Assembly: GCF_005154805.1 (NCBI RefSeq)
Contig: NZ_CP039727.1
Span: 2,539,501-2,603,500, forward strand
DNA length: 64,000 nt
Direction: 5' to 3'
From: Bacillus sp. S3
GTDB lineage: Bacteria; Bacillota; Bacilli; Bacillales; Cytobacillaceae
In this document: positions 33,520-43,165 of the stretch, in pieces
How positions within the stretch are numbered: position 1 is the first letter of the stretch
Layout: every line of letters starts with the position of its first letter
Program-made: the position numbers and the translations under genes
The notes under the pieces: generated by a model
Seen by the model: the letters and a program-made list of their open reading frames with translations, nothing else
Told to the model about the DNA's origin: nothing
Database searches by the model: none

Positions 33520-33560
33520 TAAAGCTAGTCCCCTTTTTCGAAAAGGGAATAGCTTTTTTA
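33520..33560 (+). terminator. Terminator after pssA
   Basis: AAAGCTA and TAGCTTT with inner CCCTTTTtcgAAAAGGG, followed by a T run. Confidence 0.8.
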
Positions 33561-33841
33561 TTTTGTTCCTAAACTTTTTGTTCATTTCATAAAAGATCAA
33601 AATGTAGGAATAGGGGAAATGAATTGATTTATCGTGGTCCATTAAATTAACAGGATGTCCTGCTGCTAATTCTAAAAGAGCGGTTTAGTTCAGGTGGTAA
33701 TATTTCATTCAATTAGAATATGTATAAAAAGTCTAACAATAAAATATCAATAAAAACATTATACAAATTAATAAAAATTTATTGTAAATCGATAAATAAT
33801 ATATTAAAATCAAAACAGAATAATTTAGTGAGGTGCTTTTT
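33561..33841. other. Intergenic, about 280 nt
   Basis: Very AT-rich sequence with no convincing gene; it presumably carries the promoter of the DUF2975/XRE pair. Confidence 0.4.
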
Positions 33842-34324
33842 ATGGAACAAGTAAGGACATTGTTTTTAAAAATAGCTGTTATTTTTTTGGGAGTCCCAGT
33901 TCTTGCTCTGTGCATCTTTTTGGTGCCAGAGATGGCGGAACTTGCAGCAAAATTGCTTCCAGAGTTTGCTTTAATAAAATATCTCGTTTTCATCGTTTTT
34001 GATGCATCGGCGATACCTTATTACTTTGCTTTGTATCAGGCCTTCAAACTCTTACGTTATATTGACAAAAATAAAGCTTTCTCCGATTTATCTGTAAGTG
34101 CTTTAAAGAAAATCAAATACTGTGCCATCACAATCAGTATTTTGCATGTGCTAGTTTGGCCGCTCTTCTATATCTTTGCTGAAGTAGACGACGCACCAGG
34201 AGTTATCTTTGTCGGATTGGTGGTTCCTTTTGCTTCGATGGTGATCGCAGTCTTTGCGGCTGTTCTCCAAAAACTTTTACAAGAAGCAATTGATATCAAA
34301 TCGGAAAATGATCTAACGGTCTGA
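33842..34324 (+). CDS. DUF2975 family membrane protein
   Basis: A 160-residue protein with four membrane segments; the middle part YYFALYQAFKLLRYIDKNKAFSDLSVSALKKIKY is the hallmark of DUF2975. These proteins are nearly always followed by a small XRE regulator, as here 11 nt downstream. Function unknown; the pair is probably a regulated membrane sensor unit. ATG 33842 is preferred to an upstream start because GTGAGGTG precedes it. Confidence 0.85.
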   Translation: MEQVRTLFLKIAVIFLGVPVLALCIFLVPEMAELAAKLLPEFALIKYLVFIVFDASAIPYYFALYQAFKLLRYIDKNKAFSDLSVSALKKIKYCAITISILHVLVWPLFYIFAEVDDAPGVIFVGLVVPFASMVIAVFAAVLQKLLQEAIDIKSENDLTV

Positions 34325-34335
34325 GGTGAATAACA

Positions 34336-34551
34336 ATGGCAATTATAATCAATATTGATGTGATGTTAGCAAAAAGGAAAATGAGCGTAACAGAACTATC
34401 GGAGAAGGTTGGAATAACAATGGCGAACCTTTCTATTTTAAAAAATGGAAAGGCAAAAGCGATTCGATTATCCACTTTAGAGGCAATTTGTAAGGCTTTA
34501 GAATGTCAGCCTGGAGATATTTTAGAATACAAAAGTGACGAAGACAGTTAA
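34336..34551 (+). CDS. XRE-family transcriptional regulator (YozG-like)
   Basis: A 71-residue Cro/CI-type helix-turn-helix protein: DVMLAKRKMSVTELSEKVGI, TMANLSILKNGKAKAIRLST and the C-terminal ECQPGDILEYK. It is the usual partner of DUF2975 proteins and should regulate the pair. RBS GAGGTG lies just before the ATG. Confidence 0.88.
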   Translation: MAIIINIDVMLAKRKMSVTELSEKVGITMANLSILKNGKAKAIRLSTLEAICKALECQPGDILEYKSDEDS

Positions 34552-34599
34552 ACATTGTGGAGGAAACTTAATATAGCAATTATTAGCGGAGGTATAACT

Positions 34600-35847
34600 A
34601 TGGACAGTAACAATTATATTATTGAAAATATGGCCAATCCTCATGAGCTGGAGAAAATGTATAGAAAAGACCCGAAAACTTTTAAAAAATCATTCTCACA
34701 CGCATGGGAACAAAATCCTGATTCTCAGGTTCTTGACGTTTGGTATGAAAGATTGCATTTCAAGGAGAAGGCACATACAGAAAAATCTTCCTTCTTTCAA
34801 AAAGGATTCTTATTCATGGGCATTTTATCCATTCTGGCCGGGATAAGCATCAGGATCATTTTCCATTTTGTCGAACAGGAGGCAATTGCTCCAATTAACC
34901 TGGCCTTTGGTATAATTCCCTTTATTGCCGCCTATTTTGTTTACTATAATACGCCGAAAAAAAGTGTTGTTTTTTCCCTTGCAGCGTTGTTCCTAATTTC
35001 CGGGTTTTTTCTTAATATGCTGCCATTAAATAATAAAGATAGTATTACCCTTGCTTATTTACACCTTCCCATATTCTTATGGGTATTGGTAGGGCTTGCA
35101 TTTACAGGAAATGAATATGCAAAAGGCAGTTCAAGATTAGCCTATATTAAATTTAATTTGGAATTTTGTATTCTCTACGCCAGTATGGCAGTTAGCGGAA
35201 TGGTGCTAGCCGCATTAACTATGCAGTTATTTAGCTTTGTTGGCTTGGATATAGAAGACTTCTATTTTAGTAATGTCGTTTTATTTGGTGCTGCCGCTCT
35301 TGCTATTGTGGCCGCATACCTGGTATCAATGAATCTTAAACTTGCTAAGAATATTACACCATATATAGCTAAAATTTTTAGTCCTCTTGTCTTGGTCACA
35401 TTGTTGGTCTATCTTATAACGGTTATATGGGTCGGAAAAAATCCATTCTTAGACCGAAATTTCCTGATAGCCTTCAACGGAATACTTCTTGGTGTCTTGG
35501 CCGTTACTATATTTTCTATTACTGAAAGCGATTCAGACGAGAAAAAGAACATTTCAGATTATATAAATTTTGCCTTAATTGTTCTTGCGCTTATCTTTGA
35601 CAGTGTGGCTTTGTCAGCCATCGTTTTCAGACTTTCTTCTTATGGGATTACGCCTAATAGACTTGCTGTTTTAGGAGTAAACATCCTTATCTGTGCAAAT
35701 CTAATTTGGATTATGATTTCCTATATTCGTTTTCTACAAAACAAATCCGGGCTATCAGCGATCCAAGATGCCGTTACTAAGTATTTGCCGGTTTACGGAC
35801 TTTGGGCAGCTTTCGTTACATTTATTTTTCCTATCATTTTTAATTAG
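34600..35847 (+). CDS. Multi-pass membrane protein of unknown function
   Basis: A 415-residue protein: a soluble N-terminal part of about 80 residues (NPHELEKMYRKDPKTFKKSF) followed by about 11-12 hydrophobic segments. No catalytic motif seen; general shape is like DUF4153-type proteins. ATG 34600 has GCGGAGG upstream. It lies 48 nt after the XRE gene on the same strand and may belong to the same operon. The next 258 nt to 36105 contain no gene, only a 17-codon tail-like frame (RLSGAIRYIDELLKE). Confidence 0.7.
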   Translation: MDSNNYIIENMANPHELEKMYRKDPKTFKKSFSHAWEQNPDSQVLDVWYERLHFKEKAHTEKSSFFQKGFLFMGILSILAGISIRIIFHFVEQEAIAPINLAFGIIPFIAAYFVYYNTPKKSVVFSLAALFLISGFFLNMLPLNNKDSITLAYLHLPIFLWVLVGLAFTGNEYAKGSSRLAYIKFNLEFCILYASMAVSGMVLAALTMQLFSFVGLDIEDFYFSNVVLFGAAALAIVAAYLVSMNLKLAKNITPYIAKIFSPLVLVTLLVYLITVIWVGKNPFLDRNFLIAFNGILLGVLAVTIFSITESDSDEKKNISDYINFALIVLALIFDSVALSAIVFRLSSYGITPNRLAVLGVNILICANLIWIMISYIRFLQNKSGLSAIQDAVTKYLPVYGLWAAFVTFIFPIIFN

Positions 35848-36105
35848 AAAGGCTCTGTTAATGGAACGAACGGATAATCTTCTATAACGAATAAAATCCT
35901 TAGAGCCGAAATTATACAGCTTTTAAACACACAAGAAGTCAAATCTTGCATGGAGATTACGTGAATCGGCTTAGTGGAGCAATAAGATATATAGATGAAT
36001 TACTGAAGGAATAAAAGGTCAATAAATTTTTGAAGAAAAAGGTTTTATCAAATATTTACAGAATGTAATACTAATGAAGAAAAATTTATGTAGGAGGCGT
36101 TAATT

Positions 36106-36474
36106 ATGGCTGCAACTCAGGCAATTCTGCAATGGACTTTCATCTCCGAATGTCCGATTCCAAATGATGTGAATGAATTATTAGTGGATGGTGAAGTAGC
36201 AATGGCTGCTTACAAAACCATTCGTGATAGTGCGATTTTCACTAATAAGAGATTAATCGTAAGAGATGCTCAAGGTTTAACAGGGAAAAAGGTTGAGATT
36301 TATTCATTGCCCTATTCATCCATCAATATGTGGTCAACGGAGAATGCGGGGAGTTTCTTTGATGTAAATGCAGAGGTTGAATTATGGACCAGGGCAGGCC
36401 ACATTAAGGTAAATCTTAAAAAGGGTGTTGATATTCGTAAGTTTGATAAATTAATTGCTAATGCACTCCTTTAA
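36106..36474 (+). CDS. Bacterial PH-domain protein
   Basis: A 122-residue single-domain protein. DSAIFTNKRLIVRDAQGLTG KK followed by SLPYSSINMWSTENAG and a C-terminal helix is the bacterial pleckstrin-like fold (YvbH/bPH). Function unknown. RBS GTAGGAGGCG precedes the ATG. Confidence 0.83.
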   Translation: MAATQAILQWTFISECPIPNDVNELLVDGEVAMAAYKTIRDSAIFTNKRLIVRDAQGLTGKKVEIYSLPYSSINMWSTENAGSFFDVNAEVELWTRAGHIKVNLKKGVDIRKFDKLIANALL

Positions 36475-36613
36475 TTTGGTGTTTCTCTTTCTTGTTTGCG
36501 AACGTACGTTTTGTGTTATAAAATATGTTTAAGGTAATAATAGTTGGTGGTTATTGCCACATGGAACATGCAAAGGATTGTAAAAAAAATTAGAACTAAG
36601 GAGCTGTTAAAAG

Positions 36614-37042
36614 ATGTCAATTAGTTTGAACCCGTATTTGATTTTTAACGGTAATACGAGAGAAGCAGTCCATTTTTACGAGAAAGCGCTTGGCGGGAAA
36701 GTGATGGATATCACGACTTTCGGAGATATGCCGGAGGACCCGAATTATCCATTAACGGATGACATGAAGAATCGTGTGATGCACGCACACTTGAAAGTCG
36801 GAGAAGCAGATCTCATGTTCAGCGATACATATGAAGGCATGCCTTATCAGCCAGGTAATACGATTCAGATGGCCATCCATCCAAAAGAAGAGGCCAGGGC
36901 CAGAGAAATCTTCACCGCTTTGGAAGACGGCGGACAAGTCATTATGCCACTCCAGAAGACGGATTGGAGTCCATTGTATGGGCAAGTAAAGGACAAATTC
37001 GGTGTTACTTTCCAAGTGAACGTCCCAGCAGAGCAACCGTAG
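36614..37042 (+). CDS. VOC-family protein, PhnB/YjdN-like
   Basis: A 142-residue glyoxalase-fold protein: opening LNPYLIFNGNTREAVHFYEKALGG, then FGDMPEDP and ADLMFSDTYEGMP, ending WSPLYGQVKDKFGVTFQVNV. Typical of the PhnB-like group, whose substrates are unknown. RBS AAGGAGCTG. A terminator follows at 37077. Confidence 0.88.
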   Translation: MSISLNPYLIFNGNTREAVHFYEKALGGKVMDITTFGDMPEDPNYPLTDDMKNRVMHAHLKVGEADLMFSDTYEGMPYQPGNTIQMAIHPKEEARAREIFTALEDGGQVIMPLQKTDWSPLYGQVKDKFGVTFQVNVPAEQP

Positions 37043-37076
37043 TATTAGCAAAAAGACTTCTGTTCCACCAACAAAC

Positions 37077-37112
37077 AAAGCCTCCTGTTCTCGAATGGAC
37101 CGGGGGCTTTCT
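37077..37112 (+). terminator. Terminator after the VOC gene
   Basis: AAAGCCTCC pairs with GGGGGCTTT (one wobble). Confidence 0.65.
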
Positions 37113-37267
37113 CCGTTCGTTTATCATTCATGATTGTTCTTTCATCTAGTGATTTTCTTGAAATTCATGTAGGAATTTTAAAAGAAACACCGAATTATTT
37201 ATTACTCAAGGATTCTTCTATAATTAGTCTTTTTCAAATAACGATTTCGAGGGGAGAACAAAGCCAA

Positions 37268-38128
37268 TTGAAACCAGAAAATAGCATTCAGTATTACTGC
37301 TGTACAGAAGTTGAGGATCGGTTTATCTACCAAGCCTTCCATACTGGGTTTTCCGATTATATTATTAAAATGGATATTTCTGAGGATGTATTCCTCGCAA
37401 GGTTCTTTGGTCCGGAAGGGAATAGGAGAGAGAACTCCTTTATTGCCTTTGATCAGGATGAACCTGTTGGTGTTATTCTAGGTGGGCTGAAGATTTATGA
37501 AGGTTTCCAGACGATGAGATGCGGAACGTTGGCGGTTCATCCAGCATATAGAGGCAAGGGAATCAGTCAAAGATTGTTTGAACTTCACAAAGAAGAGGCA
37601 GTGAAACACGGCTGTAAGCAGTTATTTCTAGAAGTGATTGTCGGCAATGATCGGGCGGTCCGATTTTATGAAAAACTAGGATATGAGAAGATCTATGATA
37701 TTGTCTATTATACTCTTGCAGATGTATCAAACTTTGAAAAACTTCGCTCAGAGTTCTCGATTAATCGAATCGATTTTGAAGAGTTCAAGCAAGCAGCGGA
37801 AAACTGGGACTATCATATTAATTGGCAGAATGATCTCGACTTTATTGAAAAAACAAATAATACCTATTTTTATCATGCTATGATGCAAGACCGTCTGGCA
37901 GGATGTTTAGCCATTTCAGCAGCCGGAACGATACATTTTTTAATGGTTGATAAGAAGGAAAGAGGGAAGGGAGCAGGTACACAGCTTTTGCAAACAGCCG
38001 CTCTAGACCTCCATCTCACAAGAATGTCGGCAGGTTTTCCTAATAACAGTCTGCTTGAAGGATTTTTAAAGAAAAAAGGGTTTAAAAAAGGGGAACTGAA
38101 ACAATTTGAAATGTACTTACTCCTTTAA
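37268..38128 (+). CDS. Tandem GNAT acetyltransferase
   Basis: A 286-residue protein with two GNAT domains: the first holds TLAVHPAYRGKGISQRLFELH, the second FLMVDKKERGKGAGTQLLQTA. TTG 37268 is chosen because it gives the usual opening (SIQYYCCTEVEDRFIYQAFH) and has GAGGGGAG 11 nt upstream; the open frame extends to 37130, where no ribosome site is seen. Substrate unknown. Confidence 0.8.
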   Translation: MKPENSIQYYCCTEVEDRFIYQAFHTGFSDYIIKMDISEDVFLARFFGPEGNRRENSFIAFDQDEPVGVILGGLKIYEGFQTMRCGTLAVHPAYRGKGISQRLFELHKEEAVKHGCKQLFLEVIVGNDRAVRFYEKLGYEKIYDIVYYTLADVSNFEKLRSEFSINRIDFEEFKQAAENWDYHINWQNDLDFIEKTNNTYFYHAMMQDRLAGCLAISAAGTIHFLMVDKKERGKGAGTQLLQTAALDLHLTRMSAGFPNNSLLEGFLKKKGFKKGELKQFEMYLLL

Positions 38129-38174
38129 ACATAAAGGAAGAATGCTGGTTGATTTGGAAAGGTGTGAAACTTAG

Positions 38175-38930
38175 ATGGACCAAAAATACATAGAACTAAA
38201 TTCGAAAACGATTGATAAGTGGGTGGAGGAAGGTTGGGTATGGGGACAGCCGATAAGTCATGAGATTTTTGAAAAAGCGAAAAATCATGATTGGTTTGTG
38301 GTTCTAACTCCGACCAAGCCTGTTCCAAAGGAATGGTTTGGCGATATCAAAGGTGCCGAAATCCTTGGCTTAGCTTCCGGCGGTGGTCAGCAAATGCCAA
38401 TCTTTTCGGCATTAGGGGCAAACTGTACGGTTTTAGATTATTCAGAAAAGCAATTGGAAAGTGAAAGGGAAGTAGCAAAACGAGAGAATTATGAAATCAA
38501 CACAGTCAGGGCCGATATGACCAAGCCGTTACCATTCGAGGATGAATCGTTCGACTTGATTTTCCATCCTGTCTCCAATTGTTATGTGGAGGATGTTGTG
38601 CCGATTTGGAAAGAATGTTACCGGGTGTTGAAAAAAGGCGGAATCCTCTTGGCTGGATTAGATAACGGTTTTAATTATCTATTTGATGAAGAAGAAACAA
38701 CACTAACGAATCAACTGCCATTTAATCCATTGAAGGATCCCGAGCTATATGAAAAATCGTTAAAAAATGACTGGGGCATCCAGTTTTCACACACGATTGA
38801 GGAACAAATAGGGGGACAATTACAGGCAGGCTTTATCCTAACGGATATTTTCCAAGATACAAATGGTTCAGGTAAACTTCATGAATTTAATGTCCCCACT
38901 TTTTATGCAACAAGAGCGATCAAAAAGTAG
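38175..38930 (+). CDS. Class I SAM-dependent methyltransferase
   Basis: A 251-residue protein with SAM motif I EILGLASGGGQQMPIFSALG, motif II VLDYSEKQL, and DESFDLIFHPVSNCYVEDV. Methyl acceptor unknown. Part of a co-directional row of accessory genes; the next acetyltransferase gene starts 44 nt on. Confidence 0.88.
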   Translation: MDQKYIELNSKTIDKWVEEGWVWGQPISHEIFEKAKNHDWFVVLTPTKPVPKEWFGDIKGAEILGLASGGGQQMPIFSALGANCTVLDYSEKQLESEREVAKRENYEINTVRADMTKPLPFEDESFDLIFHPVSNCYVEDVVPIWKECYRVLKKGGILLAGLDNGFNYLFDEEETTLTNQLPFNPLKDPELYEKSLKNDWGIQFSHTIEEQIGGQLQAGFILTDIFQDTNGSGKLHEFNVPTFYATRAIKK

Positions 38931-38974
38931 CTAGGAAGTTTATCGTGATTAATTGTTTAGGGAGTGTCGAGAAT

Positions 38975-39523
38975 ATGAAGCAAAGTTTATTTCATGCATT
39001 GGAAGGTAAACATATCTCCTTTAAGGAATTAAGCACAACTGATGCTGAAGAAATCCATCACTATGCATCAGATATGGAAGTCTCACGTTTTATTGGCTGG
39101 AATTTAATGAACAGTTTGGATGATACGAGAGAACTTATTGAAACGATGGTAAACCGTGAGGCAGCAGGTACGCATTTATATGCGTCTATTGTTCAAAAAT
39201 CAACTCAAGAAATTATCGGAACAGCGATGATATTCAATTTTGATCATGAAGCAAACCACGCAGAAATCGGCTATGTTTTTCATCGAGACCATTGGGGGAA
39301 AGGCTATGGTACGGAGTGTGTGGCCATGATTAGTGATTTCGCATTTGAATCCCTTCATCTGCACAAACTCCATGCCAGTGTGGTGGATGCAAATGTTGGC
39401 TCTGCAAGGATTCTTGAAAAGAATGGCTATGAATTAGAAGGAGAATTAAGGGATCACTATTTTATTGACGAAACCTTTTTTAACGCATTACTGTTCGGAA
39501 AAATTCAAACAAAAAAAGAGTAA
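38975..39523 (+). CDS. RimJ/RimL-type GNAT acetyltransferase
   Basis: A 182-residue protein: ISFKELSTTDAEEIHHYASD, EIGYVFHRDHWGKGYGTECV (acetyl-CoA loop) and HKLHASVVDANVGSARILEKNGY. It is an N-acetyltransferase of the ribosomal-protein type by family, target unknown. ATG 38975 follows AGGGAGTG by 8 nt. Confidence 0.88.
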   Translation: MKQSLFHALEGKHISFKELSTTDAEEIHHYASDMEVSRFIGWNLMNSLDDTRELIETMVNREAAGTHLYASIVQKSTQEIIGTAMIFNFDHEANHAEIGYVFHRDHWGKGYGTECVAMISDFAFESLHLHKLHASVVDANVGSARILEKNGYELEGELRDHYFIDETFFNALLFGKIQTKKE

Positions 39524-39541
39524 GATAAACATGATCTTATG

Positions 39542-39564
39542 AAGGACCTCCATTGGAGGTCCTT
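39542..39564. terminator. Terminator hairpin
   Basis: AAGGACCTCC-att-GGAGGTCCTT, perfect 10-bp arms between converging genes. Confidence 0.75.
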
Positions 39565-39591
39565 ATAGTCTTCTTTAATTGGACGTTTTGT

Positions 39592-40224
39592 TTATTTACT
39601 CTTCAAAGAAACAGAAAACTCTCCAAGTGTATTTTCTCCCCATTTAAGAGCAAATCGATCACCTTCCGCAACTGGCCCGACACCCTCCGGCGTTCCTGTA
39701 AAAATGATATCTCCTTTTCCTAGACCAAAATGTAACGCACAAAAATCAATTATAGTCTGTAAATCAAAGATCATATTTTGAATATTCCCTCGCTGAACTT
39801 CCTCCCCGTTCTTCTGAAGAGCAAAATCGAATTGCTTGCATCTTTCTAAACCCGGAAATTCAATAAATTGAGTCAATACAGCAGAGTGTGGAAAACCCTT
39901 TGCAAGTAGCCAAGGATATCCCTTTTTCTTTAACTCACTTTGTACATCCCTTAGAGTAAAATCTATCCCCAGCGCCATACGATCAACGAGTTCTTCCACT
40001 TTCATTCCCTTTTCATATGACTTCGCAATATGTACAACCCACTCCACTTCATAATGAATAGAACCACGATCACCAGGCAACTCGATCTCTTGTCCGCTTG
40101 TCTCCACCAAAGCGTGCGTCGGTTTAGAAAACAAAAAAGGGGAAGTGGGAATTTCGTTTTTTAACTCCTTTGCATGTGATTCATAATTCCGGCCAACACA
40201 GTAAATATTTCGAATAGAATTCAT
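39592..40224 (-). CDS. Fumarylacetoacetate hydrolase (FAH) family protein
   Basis: A 210-residue protein with IYCVGRNYESHAKEL, metal-binding EVEWVVHIAKS, FTLRDVQSELKKKGYPWLLAKG and IIFTGTPEGVGPV, the pattern of the YisK/YcgM-like hydrolases or decarboxylases. ATG 40224 is chosen because AAAGGAGA lies 8 nt upstream. Monocistronic. Confidence 0.88.
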   Translation of the reverse strand: MNSIRNIYCVGRNYESHAKELKNEIPTSPFLFSKPTHALVETSGQEIELPGDRGSIHYEVEWVVHIAKSYEKGMKVEELVDRMALGIDFTLRDVQSELKKKGYPWLLAKGFPHSAVLTQFIEFPGLERCKQFDFALQKNGEEVQRGNIQNMIFDLQTIIDFCALHFGLGKGDIIFTGTPEGVGPVAEGDRFALKWGENTLGEFSVSLKSK

Positions 40225-40483
40225 CAAAAAATCTCCTTTCACTAAATGACCTTATTAATACAAGATACATTTTTTACTTGCAAATATATTTCTAATATAA
40301 ATTTTAACAGAAGAACTAATATATGAAGATTTAGTATGATGTAGCATTTTGGTACGTATATTTTATCCAGTCGGTTTTGAGGGAAATACAAATCATTTGA
40401 ATTGTATAGTCTGCAAAAAAGAATCCAAACTAAAAAAGCGAATTACCAATTCACAAACGCAAACTGGTAGAGGTGGTGTAAAA

Positions 40484-40606
40484 ATGTCTAAAAAGAAGAA
40501 CAAAGAAATAAGGAATAATCCAGCAATGCCAACAACAGATGTAGAATTCGCGCAAGACGGACTTGAAAGGGTAGCATTAAAGGCTCAAGAAAAAAAGAAA
40601 AAGTAA
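40484..40606 (+). CDS. Small hypothetical protein, 40 residues
   Basis: MSKKKNKEIRNNPAMPTTDV, then EFAQDGLERVALKAQEKKKK, with a GAGGTGGTG ribosome site. DVEFAxD recalls small YfhD-like sporulation proteins but the match is too short to assign. The longer frame from 40349 has no site. Confidence 0.55.
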   Translation: MSKKKNKEIRNNPAMPTTDVEFAQDGLERVALKAQEKKKK

Positions 40607-40760
40607 CCAAGAGGCCTAAAGCCGAAATCACTCCAAACTATTTAAAAAAAGTGGAGGAATTAGATCTTTTAAAGAAAAAGAGTCATTCGATTTAGTCATC
40701 GATTGGCTCCTTTTCTACTTAGGTAAAGAATAATCTTTCGAAATTCTTGCTACTAAACTA

Positions 40761-41372
40761 CTATAATTTTTGGTTTGCTTTTATTAACAATGCAATCTGC
40801 TGTTCATCTGTTCGTGAAATCTGTTCCAGTTGATTAATAACTAACTTTTGTCGCTGCGAGGTATGGTTTTGACTTAACTTTGCTTTTCCTTCTATTTTGT
40901 TAATTTTAATTTTGAATCCTTGAATTCCTTTGTTCATACCAGCGAGAAACTCAGCATCTACGTCTAGCAAATTGTAGGAACTATCAGGATCTTCGTACTT
41001 CAATACCATATCATGTAAGGAGCTCATTAACTCCTGTTCATCCTCTAATAGTTCGACTTCTCCGTAAACATGAACGGTCACATAATTCCAGGTTGGAACT
41101 GCTTTGTTCGTCTCATACCAAGATGGGGAGATATAGCAATGCGGACCATGAAAAATAGCTAAGACCGTTTGATTTTCGATATCTTTCCACTGGGGATTCG
41201 GACGCGCAACATGTCCATATAAGTAAGAATGATCCTTGTTTAGATTTAACGGTAAATGAGTCGCAAAAGGCATTCCATTATGTTGAGAAATAAGGGTCGC
41301 AAAACTATTTTCCTTGATAATGTCGAAGGCCTCTGTTTCATCTTTGATTTTAAAATGGGCAGGAATATACAT
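40761..41372 (-). CDS. paiB: PaiB-type FMN-binding protein
   Basis: A 203-residue split-barrel flavin-binding protein: [58 protein letters not shown]. PaiB of B. subtilis is described as a negative regulator of sporulation and degradative enzyme genes, encoded next to the acetyltransferase PaiA. Here paiA upstream is broken (41458-41607). The C-terminus is complete. RBS GAGAGGAG precedes the ATG. Confidence 0.9.
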   Translation of the reverse strand: MYIPAHFKIKDETEAFDIIKENSFATLISQHNGMPFATHLPLNLNKDHSYLYGHVARPNPQWKDIENQTVLAIFHGPHCYISPSWYETNKAVPTWNYVTVHVYGEVELLEDEQELMSSLHDMVLKYEDPDSSYNLLDVDAEFLAGMNKGIQGFKIKINKIEGKAKLSQNHTSQRQKLVINQLEQISRTDEQQIALLIKANQKL

Positions 41373-41457
41373 GTTTTTTTCTCCTCTCTGAATCTTTTCT
41401 TAGAATTTTAGTTATTTTTCTAACTAGAATTTCATTGAAGTACACCCTTTAATAATG

Positions 41458-41628
<171 letters not shown>

Positions 41629-41631
41629 TCA

Positions 41632-41790
41632 TTAATAATTTCGCTTGTTCTCTTTTTTTACAAATTCCTGGTATTTTTCTACATTTTTTCTAAGGAGGTA
41701 AAAAATGATTTCTACTTCAACTTCAGAAAATCCTGCCAAAAAATGAAATAGAGTCCTTTACTAATTTTATCAATATCATTAGAAAAATGA
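41632..41790 (-). pseudogene. Remnant of a regulator C-terminus, probably MarR type
   Basis: Two adjacent frames read KISKGLYF... and then LAGFSEVEVEIIFYLLRKNV, EKYQEFVKKENKRNY stop, which together look like the C-terminal dimer helices of a MarR regulator with a frameshift. It ends 25 nt before the paiA relic start, in the same direction. Confidence 0.35.
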
Positions 41791-41884
41791 AAAAGCGGTG
41801 CTAATCCAAATGTGAATTCCAATTAATCGTTCAGCATACTATAATAGGTGTGTTAGATATAAAAACGCATTAAGAGGTTAATCA

Positions 41885-42073
41885 ATGAAAGTTTATAGAC
41901 TAAAAAAGCAGTTTAATGGCTTTAAAAGAGGAACACAGTTCTACTTGATTAGTGAATCAGAATTTATTGGAGTGAAAGAGTTCGTTTTGAGAACGGAAGA
42001 TTTAACAAATAGGATATTAATCAATGAAAGTGAATTTCTAAACAATTTTACTTATATAAAAGAAATCTTTTAA
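41885..42073 (+). CDS. Hypothetical protein, 62 residues
   Basis: The protein starts MKVYRLKKQFNGFKRGTQFY and is mixed beta-like, e.g. ESEFIGVKEFVLRTEDLTNR, with KEIF at the end. An AAGAGG site precedes the ATG. Family not recognised. Confidence 0.55.
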   Translation: MKVYRLKKQFNGFKRGTQFYLISESEFIGVKEFVLRTEDLTNRILINESEFLNNFTYIKEIF

Positions 42074-42183
42074 TGAATCAAATGCGGTCGGTAACCTTAT
42101 TAAAAACCATGAGAACCGCCCCCTATGCCACTTTTTCATGTATAGTAGAGTAATGGGTTTTTATTTTGAAGTGAGGGATATGG

Positions 42184-43035
42184 ATGAGAAGAATTATTTT
42201 GACGACAGAGAGTGGTGCGGATTTACCAGCAGAATTTGCTGAGAAACATAATGTACATGTGGTTCCGATGCACGTGATCATGGATGGACAGGATTATTTA
42301 GATGGTTCGTTACCAGTAACCGATATATATGATTATTACGACCGGACCAAAAAGATCCCATCTACAACGTCCACCAATTCTCATGAGTATCTTGAATTTT
42401 TCACGAAGATTAAAAATGATTTTCCTGACTGCATCATTATACATATTGGATATACCTCAAAGGCCTCTTCTTCCTTCCAAAATGCAATCATCGCAACGGA
42501 AGATTTGGCTGATATATTTCTAATTGATGCTTTAAACGTAACAGGTGGATTAACAGCGATTGTGATGTATGCAGTTTCTGTATTAGAGAATGAGCCTTCC
42601 ATTGACCCTGGCCAATTAGTACAGAAGATTGAATCAAAGGTTCCTAAATCAAGATTGGCTTTCGTTCCCGGCAGTTTAGAATTTTTAAGAGCCGGCGGGC
42701 GCGTTAGTAATCTAGCTTATCTTGGAGGGGCATTATTAAAAATAAAGCCGCGTATTGAATTAATTGATGGAAATCTTGTTTCAACAAAAAAGTATCGTGG
42801 GAAAATGGATCTAGTTTCAGAAAAACTGTTCCGGGATTATGTAAAACAATACGACATTGATAGAGGACAACTTTATCTACTTTACTCGATTGGTCTTGAT
42901 GAAGAGATCATACAGAGGATGGATAATCTGGCAAAAGAAACTGGTTTCAAAAATGTAACATGGATTCAAGCTGGCGCCATGATATCTACCCACGCTGGAC
43001 CCGGCGGCATCGGAATAGCTGGGTTAGAAGTTTAG
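42184..43035 (+). CDS. DegV family fatty acid-binding protein
   Basis: A 283-residue protein: opening ILTTESGADLPAEFAEKHNV, the lipid-head site TSTNSHEYLEFF and IGYTSKASSSFQNA, and PGSLEFLRAGGRVSNL. DegV/FakB proteins carry a fatty acid to FakA kinase. Strong terminator after it. Confidence 0.9.
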   Translation: MRRIILTTESGADLPAEFAEKHNVHVVPMHVIMDGQDYLDGSLPVTDIYDYYDRTKKIPSTTSTNSHEYLEFFTKIKNDFPDCIIIHIGYTSKASSSFQNAIIATEDLADIFLIDALNVTGGLTAIVMYAVSVLENEPSIDPGQLVQKIESKVPKSRLAFVPGSLEFLRAGGRVSNLAYLGGALLKIKPRIELIDGNLVSTKKYRGKMDLVSEKLFRDYVKQYDIDRGQLYLLYSIGLDEEIIQRMDNLAKETGFKNVTWIQAGAMISTHAGPGGIGIAGLEV

Positions 43036-43065
43036 GAAGTTTCAAAATATGTGGATATTATAAAA

Positions 43066-43113
43066 AACGTGCCAGGCATCTCCCTAATTTTAGGTGATGC
43101 CTGGCACGTTTTT
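43066..43113 (+). terminator. Terminator after degV-like gene
   Basis: AACGTGCCAGGCATC and GATGCCTGGCACGTT, perfect 15-bp arms plus Ts. Confidence 0.85.
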
Positions 43114-43165
43114 GTGTCCATGGGTGTGACCTCAATGTTTATAGTAAAACTTTCTTTTTATTTTG

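Noticed and set aside
41705..41746. 13-codon plus-strand frame after a perfect AAGGAGGTAAAAA site
   Set aside because: It lies inside the MarR-like relic of the other strand, whose codons explain the A/G-rich stretch.
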